Below are positions 1-6,169 of a stretch of DNA of 7,917 bases, piece by piece (position 1 is the first letter of the stretch; the number at the start of each line of letters is the position of its first letter). Both the position numbers and the translations under genes were made by a program. A model generated the notes under the pieces. The model had not been told where the DNA came from. It was given only the letters and a program-made list of their open reading frames with translations, and made no database searches. Source of the stretch: Opitutia bacterium (lineage in GTDB: Bacteria > Verrucomicrobiota > Verrucomicrobiia > Opitutales > UBA953); contig JAJPZB010000191.1 in NCBI GenBank assembly GCA_021204635.1, positions 1 through 7,917 on the forward strand. Direction: 5' to 3'.

Positions 1-39
1 TCGGCATTTTTAGCGGCGAAAAAACGGAAAAATTAAATT

Positions 40-50
40 TTTTAAAAATT
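40..50 (+). promoter_or_regulatory. AT-rich element shared upstream of both PEP-CTERM genes (copy 1)
   Basis: The 11-mer TTTTAAAAATT lies 73 nt before the ATG of PEP-CTERM gene 1 and recurs on the minus strand 65 nt before the ATG of PEP-CTERM gene 2 (7888-7898). The match continues more loosely: AACTT follows at the same offset in both. It could be an UP-element, a curved-DNA tract or a regulator site. Because the bases are almost all A/T, chance similarity is possible. Confidence 0.3.
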
Positions 51-63
51 TTTAACTTTTTTC

Positions 64-96
64 TTGACATTGCCCCCCCCCCCCAACACTTATGCG
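64..96 (+). promoter_or_regulatory. Candidate promoter with a C12 homopolymer in the spacer
   Basis: A perfect -35 hexamer TTGACA (64-69) is followed by twelve consecutive C residues (73-84) and then CACTTATGCG. The best -10 candidates are ACTTAT (88-93, 18-bp spacer) and TATGCG (91-96, 21-bp spacer); each matches TATAAT at only three positions, so the -10 is weak. Upstream DNA (1-63) is strongly A/T-rich, as expected of an UP-element. A homopolymeric C or G run between -35 and -10 is the known arrangement of slipped-strand phase-variable promoters such as opc and porA of Neisseria. Here that is inference. The run may instead lie in the 5' leader. Confidence 0.45.
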
Positions 97-123
97 CAAC
101 AGATTCGTAAAACCCAAAAAAAT

Positions 124-702
124 ATGAGTAAATCCAAGTTCATGCTACCAACCCTTGCCGCTGCAACTGTGGCGCTCACAACCATCCCTGCGTTCGCAAC
201 AGACGATGATTTGATGACGCTGACAGACCTCGACGGCATATCAATCGCCTTGCTCGCAGACGACGATTTGTTGTCCGACGACTACGGCATTGCGCTCGCC
301 CGCGTGTACACGCTCAACGGCGGATACATTTCTATCAACGATGGCGTCACGTTCTCGGAAGATATCGTGATTAACCTCGACAACTACATCGGCACCACCG
401 AGCCCATAGTCACGGGCTCGGGCACCTTGTCTTCTGAGGCGACTGTGACGGTCGTCATCAGCGATGAGCTCTTGGAAAGCATTATTAATTACGGAGGCTC
501 GGTCACGTTTAATCTCTTCGGCGACGAACTCGATATTTCCGCCGCCACAATCACTGCCGAGGGTTGCGATATAGAGATTGGCGAGAACGGCTCGATTACG
601 CTTATTGCCGCAGTCCCCGAGCCTTCGATGTTCGGCATTCTTGCCGGGCTTGGCGCTCTCGGGTTGGTGGTGGCACGCCGTCGCCGCAACCGCAAGGCGT
701 AA
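124..702 (+). CDS. Secreted PEP-CTERM sorting-domain protein 1
   Basis: This is a 192-residue exported protein from the ATG at 124. It starts with a signal peptide (K3/K5, hydrophobic residues 7-21, likely cleavage after AFA at residue 25). An acidic, beta-rich middle follows with Asp clusters (TDDDL, ADDDLLSDD). It ends with a PEP-CTERM signal: VPEPSMFG from residue 164, a Gly/Ala/Leu helix, then RRRRNRKA. Such tails are recognised by an exosortase, which processes the protein at the envelope; no exosortase gene is in this window. The middle resembles no family I know, so its role is unknown. An in-frame TTG at 64 would extend the protein by 20 residues through the C-run, but ATG 124 places the signal peptide correctly. 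No Shine-Dalgarno is seen. The helix codons contain an exact copy of the window's repeat core (661-673). An intrinsic terminator follows. Confidence 0.88.
   Translation: MSKSKFMLPTLAAATVALTTIPAFATDDDLMTLTDLDGISIALLADDDLLSDDYGIALARVYTLNGGYISINDGVTFSEDIVINLDNYIGTTEPIVTGSGTLSSEATVTVVISDELLESIINYGGSVTFNLFGDELDISAATITAEGCDIEIGENGSITLIAAVPEPSMFGILAGLGALGLVVARRRRNRKA
661..673 (+). repeat. Dispersed-repeat core inside the PEP-CTERM helix
   Basis: GGGTTGGTGGTGG is identical to two units in the SNF2 linker. It is read here as Gly-Leu-Val-Val in the sorting helix. The second PEP-CTERM gene uses unrelated bases (GGC ATT GTT GCC) at the equivalent codons. Confidence 0.65.
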
Positions 703-731
703 TTCCGTAATTAATAAATCATTACGTTTTT

Positions 732-767
732 AAAGACTCTCCGGATTTGTTGCCGGAGAGTTTTTTT
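732..767 (+). terminator. Intrinsic terminator of PEP-CTERM gene 1
   Basis: The stem ACTCTCCGG (736-744) pairs perfectly with CCGGAGAGT (753-761) around an 8-nt loop and runs into seven T residues (761-767). AAA at 732-734 extends pairing into the T run. It begins 29 nt after the stop codon and fits rho-independent termination on the plus strand. Confidence 0.9.
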
Positions 768-813
768 GGATTGGTGGTGGCGGGAGTTGGTGGTGGGATT
801 GGGTTGGTGGCGG
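768..813 (+). repeat. Intergenic cluster of the GTTGGTGG repeat, G-rich on plus strand
   Basis: Three successive units follow the terminator: ATTGGTGGTGGCGG, then GAGTTGGTGGTGG, then GATTGGGTTGGTGGCGG, spaced 16 and 17 bp apart. The spacing is slightly irregular, unlike the exact 18-bp phase inside genes, as expected where no reading frame must be kept. Exact GTTGGTGG octamers are at 786-793 and 803-810. The cluster lies between convergent genes and faces an inverted cluster at 849-885. Confidence 0.85.
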
Positions 814-848
814 GATTAAAGTCAGGCGACGTCCCACGAACACACTCC

Positions 849-885
849 CTCACCACCAACCCGGCTTCCGCCACCATCCCACCAC
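849..885 (-). repeat. Inverted partner cluster of the GTTGGTGG repeat
   Basis: CACCACCAACCCGG (851-864) is followed by CCACCATCCCACCAC (871-885), two units about 18 bp apart in the opposite orientation to 768-813. The 14-mer CTCACCACCAACCC (849-862) is the exact reverse complement of 6947-6960 in the other convergent spacer. With 768-813 it forms an imperfect inverted repeat around a 35-nt centre, just beyond the SNF2 stop codon. Confidence 0.8.
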
Positions 886-887
886 AA

Positions 888-3518
888 TCACTCTAAAAGC
901 GACTTGATGTCGGCGAGCGAGATTTTTGCCGTTGCGAGATCGCTTGCCTCGAAGACGGAGCGGATGAGCGCGCGTTTTTCGGCTTGCAATTCGAGAACTC
1001 GTTCTTCGACGGAATCTGCGACAACGAGCTTTATCGAGGTCACGGCGCGCGTCTGCCCGATTCTGTGCGCGCGGTCTGTCGCCTGTTCCTCCACGGCGGG
1101 GTTCCACCACGGGTCGCAGTGTACGACGATGTCTGCGCCCGTGAGGTTCAGCCCGACGCCGCCTGCTTTGAGCGAGATGAGGCACACGGGCGTGTCCGAG
1201 TTGTTGAATCGCTCGCAAATTTCTGCGCGATTTTTTGTCTTGCCATCGATGTAGGCGAACGCGATTCCGTCTTCGCGCAGCGCGTCTTTGATGAATGCGA
1301 GCACGGAGACGAATTGCGAGAACACGAGGACGCGGTGGCCGCCCGTTATTGCCTCGTCCAAAAGCTCGCGGAGTGCGCGCAATTTTGCGGAGCTTTCTGC
1401 GGGAAAATCGGGGTCGAGCAGCCGCGGCTCCGTGCAAATTTGCCTCAGCCGCAGCAGTTGCGAGAATGCCGCGAAACGCAGTTTACTGTCGGACGCGCCG
1501 GACATTTCGAGCTCGAAAAATTCCTTGTGCGATTTTTCCTTCCAGTCGGCATAAAATCTCGCCTGCACGTCGTCGAACTTGCACCAGATTTTTTGTTCGA
1601 TTCGCGGCGGGAGCTCGGGCGCGACGAAGGATTTTGTCCGGCGCAAAATGTATGGGGCCGCGAGTGCGCGGATTGTCTCGGATTCCTGTTCGCGCTGCTC
1701 TGCGATTGGGATTGCGCCGCCTGCGGTGACGGGCTTTGGCATAAATCCGGGGAGCACGAAATCGAAAATTGCGCGCAGGTCTTCGATGGAATTTTCCACC
1801 GGCGTGCCCGTGAGCACGAATCGCGTTTCTGCGGGGATTTCCCTGAGAGCGCGCGAGTTGCGCGAGCGCCGGTTTTTCACCTGCTGCGCCTCGTCTGCGA
1901 TGATTATCTGCCAAGTGCCTGCCGAGATGAAATCGTCGTTGTCAATGCGCAAAACGGCGTAGGACGTGAGGACAATCCCGCGCGGGAACGCAGCCAAAAT
2001 TTCGGCGGAGCGCTTTTGCCCGTGGTGCACCAAAACGGGAATTTCGGGGAAAAAATTCGCGAGCTCGCGGCGCCAGTTTTCCACGAGGCCTGCGGGCGCG
2101 ACGACGAGAATCCGCGCCGGCGCGCTTGCCGGAATTTCCGAGAAAAACGCCGCCGCAAACGCGATTGCCTCGACCGTTTTGCCGAGCCCCATTTCGTCTG
2201 CGAGAACGCCGCCGAGCCCGTTTTTCCGCAGGTGCCAGAGCCATGCGACGCCGATTTGCTGGTAAATCCGCAGGCGCGAATTGAGCGGCTCGGGCACGGG
2301 CGCGGGCACGAGTTTGCTCAGGTCGCGCAGTGCGCCGGAGCGCCGCCGCCACGTTTCCGGCGCCTCGAAGTTCACGCCCATTTCCTCGAAGAGCGACTCG
2401 GTTGCGGCGAGTTCGACGCGCGAAATTTTTCGGCGGAAATTCGGCGTTCCGGCATAGCGTGCGCCTCGGGCGAGGCGGTCGCGCGCGCGTTCCATTTTCG
2501 CGGAAATATCGCTCGGGATGAGGACGATTCGCCCGTGGCGCGACTTGAGGTATGGTCGCGAGCTCGCGAGCGCGTGGTCGATTTCCGCCGGCGTTGCGCC
2601 AAACGCGTTTATGCCCACGGAGACCTCGAAGTCGTCTCCCGCTTCGGCGACGTCGGTCTTCAATTTCGCGAAGGAAATTTTTTGCAAAAGCGTGTTGAAT
2701 TGCGGCGAAACTTTCGGCGAGAAGCGCTCGTGAAAATCTTTCCACTCACGCGCGAGAAAGCACAAAACGGCGTGCTCGCCGCGCAGGAACCAGAGCTCGG
2801 AGCGCACGTCCAAGTCGAAGCCCGCAGCCTTGATTTTTTCGTAAATTTCGGCGTAGAGCGGGGCGCTGCGCTGTGGCAGGCTGATCGAAAGCCACTGCTC
2901 GTTGCCGTCGATTTGCGGGCGGGATTTGTGGCGCAGGCGGCGGAATTCGCCGTGCGCAGTGGCGGGGATTTCGCGGCGGGAAAAGCTGCCGGAGTTGGTG
3001 GCGGGGGCAGGGTGCGGCTTCGGCTTGGTGGTGGCGGCGCGGATGACGCTGCGGTCGCGCGGCACGGAGATTTGCCTCGGGAAAGCGGCATTGTTGTCGC
3101 CCGGGTTGGTGGCGGGATCCGGGTTGGTGGTGGCGCCCGGGTTGGTGGTGGCGACCGAGTCAGTGGTGGCGGCAGCGCTTGCGCGGGCTTTGCGCAGTTT
3201 TTCTGCGAAGGAAAAATACACGGCGAGCGCGTGTTTGCAGATTTTCCCGCCGGCGGCATTGTCGCAGGTGCAGCGCGCAATGGGGGCCTTGCGCTTGCTC
3301 AGGTCGATGCTCGCCAAAAATCGCCGCGCGCCCTCTTTCACGCGGCCGCTGACGATCGGCGGCGTCCAATGCGTGTCAAACGCTGAGTCCGCGAGCTCGA
3401 TGCCGGCGCGAATAATTTGCGCGGGGACGCGTTCCGCCCATTCTCTTTCCGAAATTTGCGGCGGAGGTTTGCCGAACTCTGCCGGCGTTGACGACAAAAA
3501 ATTCCGTGAATCCGTCAC
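888..3518 (-). CDS. SWIM zinc-finger SNF2/HepA-family helicase-like ATPase
   Basis: This 876-residue cytoplasmic protein (GTG start at 3518) is an ATP-driven double-stranded DNA translocase/remodeller of the SNF2 superfamily-2 class. A SWIM zinc finger is near the N-terminus (C83, C85, C94, H96). Residues 117-177 are a Thr/Asn/Pro/Ala-rich linker made partly of the window's 18-bp repeat. A less conserved middle domain precedes the ATPase core: Q-like motif (LRIYQQIGVAWLWHL, 416-430), Walker A DEMGLGKT (441-448), DEAQ box (542-545), LTGTPVEN (569-576) and RRT (626-628). The C-terminal helicase lobe has LVFSQF (731-736), SLKAGGVGLNLTGAD (782-796) and DRAHRIGQ (815-822). All core motifs look intact, and length suits bacterial SWIM-SNF2 proteins. 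Its cellular target is unknown. No Shine-Dalgarno is seen. A phage-defence role is conceivable for this superfamily, but no partner gene supports it here. Confidence 0.93.
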   Translation of the reverse strand: MTDSRNFLSSTPAEFGKPPPQISEREWAERVPAQIIRAGIELADSAFDTHWTPPIVSGRVKEGARRFLASIDLSKRKAPIARCTCDNAAGGKICKHALAVYFSFAEKLRKARASAAATTDSVATTNPGATTNPDPATNPGDNNAAFPRQISVPRDRSVIRAATTKPKPHPAPATNSGSFSRREIPATAHGEFRRLRHKSRPQIDGNEQWLSISLPQRSAPLYAEIYEKIKAAGFDLDVRSELWFLRGEHAVLCFLAREWKDFHERFSPKVSPQFNTLLQKISFAKLKTDVAEAGDDFEVSVGINAFGATPAEIDHALASSRPYLKSRHGRIVLIPSDISAKMERARDRLARGARYAGTPNFRRKISRVELAATESLFEEMGVNFEAPETWRRRSGALRDLSKLVPAPVPEPLNSRLRIYQQIGVAWLWHLRKNGLGGVLADEMGLGKTVEAIAFAAAFFSEIPASAPARILVVAPAGLVENWRRELANFFPEIPVLVHHGQKRSAEILAAFPRGIVLTSYAVLRIDNDDFISAGTWQIIIADEAQQVKNRRSRNSRALREIPAETRFVLTGTPVENSIEDLRAIFDFVLPGFMPKPVTAGGAIPIAEQREQESETIRALAAPYILRRTKSFVAPELPPRIEQKIWCKFDDVQARFYADWKEKSHKEFFELEMSGASDSKLRFAAFSQLLRLRQICTEPRLLDPDFPAESSAKLRALRELLDEAITGGHRVLVFSQFVSVLAFIKDALREDGIAFAYIDGKTKNRAEICERFNNSDTPVCLISLKAGGVGLNLTGADIVVHCDPWWNPAVEEQATDRAHRIGQTRAVTSIKLVVADSVEERVLELQAEKRALIRSVFEASDLATAKISLADIKSLLE
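2988..3038 (+). repeat. Degenerate repeat copies in the SNF2 linker
   Basis: GAGTTGGTGGCGGG (2992-3005) contains an exact GTTGGTGG octamer, and CTTGGTGGTGGCGG (3024-3037) is a one-base variant. On the coding (minus) strand they give Ala-Thr-Asn-Ser and Ala-Ala-Thr-Thr-Lys-Pro, the same frame as the cleaner array at 3099-3170. They look like diverged older units of that array. Confidence 0.6.
3099..3170 (+). repeat. Four tandem 18-bp units in the SNF2 gene
   Basis: Units at 3099-3116, 3117-3134, 3135-3152 and 3153-3170 are exactly 18 bp each; the type unit is GCCCGGGTTGGTGGTGGC. On the coding strand they translate to ATTDSV, ATTNPG, ATTNPD and PATNPG (residues 117-140), a flexible polar linker between the SWIM finger and the ATPase region. 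Exact GTTGGTGG octamers are at 3105, 3123 and 3141. Gain or loss of a unit changes the protein by six residues without a frameshift. Confidence 0.92.
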
Positions 3519-3590
3519 GTTTTTAAATATCGCCCAAGGCTATGAATTTTCTCGGCGCCGCGCAAAGGGGAAATCTGCGCCGGCGTTTGT

Positions 3591-3629
3591 CGTCGCCACC
3601 GAGCCCGCATTTTTATTGTGGTGGCGGCG
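3591..3629. other. Hairpin in the divergent spacer between the SNF2 and M60-like genes
   Basis: CGTCGCCACC (3591-3600) can pair with GGTGGCGGCG (3620-3629), ten pairs with one G-T wobble, around a 19-nt loop rich in T. The arms resemble half-units of the dispersed repeat (GTGGTGGCGG). The spacer 3519-3715 has no convincing promoter hexamers for either gene. The hairpin could be regulatory or just a degenerate repeat pair. Confidence 0.4.
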
Positions 3630-3715
3630 CAAAAAATTTTGTCGAGACCGGCTCGTGAAAGGTGGTAAATTCACACAACAGTCCCGTCGCTCTCGCGGGC
3701 AAAATTTCTCTTAAA

Positions 3716-6136
3716 ATGAACTCTGTCTCTGCAACCATCGCCGGCAATCGCGCTGCGCCGCTCGCCCCCGTCGCGAAAATTTTCGCCTTGTCGCTCGCGG
3801 CATTGTTGTGGCAGGGCGCAGTTGTTTTTGGTGCAGAGGCAGACGACGAAAAGATCTCCGTTGCCGACATCAACACGGAGGAAATCGAGGCAAAAACGCC
3901 ATTTCCGCCGGATCCCGCATTTGACACCGAGCTCGAAAAAGACGGGGACTTGCCGCCGTTTGTCGCCCGCCCGCCGAAGGCCGGCAGGATAATTACGAAC
4001 GCCGTAATGACCGACATGGACGCGAAGGCACTCAACTCGCGCATCGCGGAAATTCGCCCGAGCGTGGAGCATCCTTTCCCCTACGACATTGCCGTCGCCG
4101 TAATCCCCAAGCGGAAAATGGTCCCGCCCGAAGTGAGCAAAACGGACGAGCGCCGCGCGCAAAAGGCAGACGCGCAGCCGGCGAAAACCTCGTCCGCAAA
4201 ATCGACGTCAAGCACAAAGAAAAAAGAGACGCCGGAGCGGAAGCTTTCTCGCGAAGAACTCGCGAAGAAAAAGCAGATGGAGGACTTGATAAAATTTTTG
4301 AAGCTGCCCACGACCGGCGTTTTGGAGCACCCTGCGGCGGAAATTTTCCCCGGCACCGTGCCGAAAAACATCCAGCGCGTCGTCCGCTCGCACACGTCTG
4401 ACAACGAAATTCGCGGCTGGCAGTGCACCGGCCTCTACGCGCCGCCGGGCGAAATCGTCACAGTGCACGTCGCGACGGGCGGCATCAGCACGGGCTACAA
4501 AATCAGGATTGGCGGCCACACGGACAACCTCATCGAGGGCAAGCGCAAGGCGGAATGGAAGCGCTTTCCCGCGATAACGCGGACCTTTTCGCCCGACGAT
4601 TCCACGATAACGATCGCGAACCCGTTTGGCGGAATGATCTACGTGTGGGCGCCGAAACCGCCGGAGCGCCGCAAGGTTTCCACGACGTCGCAGAGGCGCG
4701 TGCCGCAGCGCGTGCGCTTCCAATTTGTCGGCATCGTCGAGGCTCCGCAGTTCATTCTCGGCAAGACAAAACTCGCCGAGTGGCGCGACACATTGCGCTT
4801 TGCGCCTGCGCCGTGGGCAGAATTGCAGGGCGAATATTTTTCCGCGCTCGTGCCCTCGTCGGCGATTCGCGACATCGAAAATCCGACGAAGATCGTGGAA
4901 TTTTGGGACAAAATAATCGCGGGCATGGACCGCTTTTCCGGCCGCAAAGAAAAGGAGGACGAGAACGAGCGCATCGTCTTTGACGTAGATTCCACGGGGA
5001 TCGCAGGCCACAGCGGCAACCCGATCGTCTTGCCTCTGTCGCTTTTGAAAACGTTTCTCGACCTCGATTATTTGCAGAAAAACGGCTCGTGGGGGCTCTT
5101 CTTTTTCCTCGCGCAAAATCGCGTGAAAGACGAATGGACGTTTTACGGCAACAACGACGTGCCCGCCGCCGTGATTGCCCTCAACGCGATGACTGCGGCG
5201 ACGACGAAGATGCCGTCAAGATTTTTCGACACGCGTCGAGTCGTTTCAAACGCGCTCACCGACCCCGAAAATTCCGGCACGCCGGAGCTGATTGCCGCGA
5301 TGATTCCGCCAATCGAAAAATTCGGCTGGGACCCGCTTGAACGCGTGTTTGCGCGCTACAACAACGCGAAAAAACCGAACACAAAAACGGAGATTGACAA
5401 ATACGAAACTTTCTTCGCGATGTGGTCTCGCGAGACGAAATGCAACCTCGGCGAATATTTTGAAAATTTCGGATTCCCATACCAAAGCATGCAGCAGGCA
5501 AGGCTCGGGAAACTCAAAGAATTTGAATCGGACACGTTTCCGCCCGCGCTCGGACTGAAAAAAAAGACGCCGGATGGATTTATCGGCGACATGCCGCTCG
5601 GCTCGGTGGAAATTTTCTTCTCCGACTACAACCCGCCGACAATCGACTCGCAATTGTTGTCGGCTGACGCATTTCAGGAAGCACCCGAGGAAACGGACAT
5701 TGGCAGCGACACCGAGATCGTGCCAATTGTGGCGGGGAGCAATTTCGGGACTTACGACGGCACCGAGGGCAACGACGACAGTGGTGGCGACGCGGACTTT
5801 GGCGACGGAGGTGGCAACGGTGGCGATGCCGAGGCGGACGGTGGCGACGAGGAAGACGACTTTGGCGTGGGCGGAATCGGATTTGGCAGGGCGACATACG
5901 CCCCGAAGCGCGACAGCGACGACAATGCCGCCACCACTAACCCGGACGCCACCACTGAGTCGGATACCACCACTAACCCGGACGCCACCACCGACCCGGA
6001 TGGTGGCGACAGTGGTGCGGATTCTGAGGCTGCTTCGCCCTTTGGCAAGCCCGCAAAATCCGGCGAAAGCGAGGACGAAAGCGCCACAGAGGCCGCTCCC
6101 GCGCAACAAACCCCGAAAAAGAAAATTCGCGTTTGA
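3716..6136 (+). CDS. Secreted M60-like (enhancin-type) protein with a degenerate zinc site
   Basis: From ATG 3716 this is 806 residues. A GTG at 3662 is open in frame but would bury the signal peptide. Residues 20-38 form the hydrophobic core of a signal peptide, cleaved near FGA-EA. A Lys-rich linker precedes hallmarks of the peptidase M60 fold: GLYAPPGEIVTV (239-250), KIRIGGHTDNL, then RFPAITRTF and ANPFGGMIYV (301-310). M60 enzymes cut mucin-type glycoproteins using HExGH plus a distal Glu. The aligned stretch here is WGLFFFLAQN (459-468), which puts Phe-Phe-Leu-Ala-Gln where His-Glu-x-Gly-His should be, before WTFYGNNDV. Zinc catalysis therefore looks lost, and a binding or structural role is likelier. 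The C-terminal domain continues to about residue 620 (LGEYFENFGFP). A disordered acidic Gly/Asp tail with four repeat units (739-762) and a basic end (KKKIRV) follow. Confidence 0.8.
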   Translation: MNSVSATIAGNRAAPLAPVAKIFALSLAALLWQGAVVFGAEADDEKISVADINTEEIEAKTPFPPDPAFDTELEKDGDLPPFVARPPKAGRIITNAVMTDMDAKALNSRIAEIRPSVEHPFPYDIAVAVIPKRKMVPPEVSKTDERRAQKADAQPAKTSSAKSTSSTKKKETPERKLSREELAKKKQMEDLIKFLKLPTTGVLEHPAAEIFPGTVPKNIQRVVRSHTSDNEIRGWQCTGLYAPPGEIVTVHVATGGISTGYKIRIGGHTDNLIEGKRKAEWKRFPAITRTFSPDDSTITIANPFGGMIYVWAPKPPERRKVSTTSQRRVPQRVRFQFVGIVEAPQFILGKTKLAEWRDTLRFAPAPWAELQGEYFSALVPSSAIRDIENPTKIVEFWDKIIAGMDRFSGRKEKEDENERIVFDVDSTGIAGHSGNPIVLPLSLLKTFLDLDYLQKNGSWGLFFFLAQNRVKDEWTFYGNNDVPAAVIALNAMTAATTKMPSRFFDTRRVVSNALTDPENSGTPELIAAMIPPIEKFGWDPLERVFARYNNAKKPNTKTEIDKYETFFAMWSRETKCNLGEYFENFGFPYQSMQQARLGKLKEFESDTFPPALGLKKKTPDGFIGDMPLGSVEIFFSDYNPPTIDSQLLSADAFQEAPEETDIGSDTEIVPIVAGSNFGTYDGTEGNDDSGGDADFGDGGGNGGDAEADGGDEEDDFGVGGIGFGRATYAPKRDSDDNAATTNPDATTESDTTTNPDATTDPDGGDSGADSEAASPFGKPAKSGESEDESATEAAPAQQTPKKKIRV
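5778..5860 (+). repeat. Low-complexity GGTGGCGAC tract in the M60-like tail
   Basis: GGTGGC recurs at 5784, 5811, 5820 and 5840, mostly within GGTGGCGAC or GGTGGCGAT, encoding Gly-Gly-Asp clusters. ACAGTGGTGGCGAC (5778-5791) resembles the degenerate repeat variant TCAGTGGTGGCGG at 3160-3172. It may be the dispersed repeat read in a third frame, or an independent Gly/Asp codon expansion. Confidence 0.5.
5930..6001 (-). repeat. Four tandem 18-bp units in the M60-like tail
   Basis: Four contiguous 18-bp units, type unit GCCACCACTAACCCGGAC, encode ATTNPD, ATTESD, TTTNPD and ATTDPD (residues 739-762). They are the C-rich strand of the same family as the SNF2 array, and both genes carry the same rare variant: CCGASTCAGTGGTGGCG differs at one base of 17 between them. 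The last unit and the following GGTGGCG form a hairpin, CGCCACCA (5983-5990) with TGGTGGCG (6001-6008). Confidence 0.9.
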
Positions 6137-6169
6137 CAAAAATTTTCGCGCCTGAAAATTCCCACAACA

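Noticed and set aside
64..123. TTG start giving a longer PEP-CTERM protein 1
   Set aside because: It would put 20 residues including a proline run ahead of the signal peptide; ATG 124 gives a normal export signal. It is kept only as a possibility for slippage effects.
671..687. Sigma-54 type TGGCAC box
   Set aside because: It lies inside the PEP-CTERM coding end, lacks the TTGC half at the proper spacing, and has no gene downstream in the right position.
3099..3170. CRISPR array
   Set aside because: Units are contiguous 18-bp tandems with no unique spacers, are in frame within a gene, and have no cas gene nearby.
984..3386. 800-codon open frame on the plus strand opposite the SNF2 gene
   Set aside because: It lies wholly antisense to a gene with complete SNF2 motifs. 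Its protein is Arg/Cys/Glu-rich with no recognisable domain, and long antisense frames are expected from GC-biased third positions.
888..3518. Phage-defence system based on the SNF2 protein
   Set aside because: The neighbours are a PEP-CTERM gene, an M60-like gene and ispD. No nuclease, methylase or other defence partner is in the window.
3662..3715. GTG start of the M60-like protein
   Set aside because: It adds 18 residues before the signal peptide; ATG 3716 places the charged region and hydrophobic core normally.
6141..6160. Hairpin AATTTTC/GAAAATT between the M60-like gene and ispD as a terminator
   Set aside because: The 7-bp stem is mostly A/T, no T run follows, and the gap is only 33 bp, so termination is unlikely.
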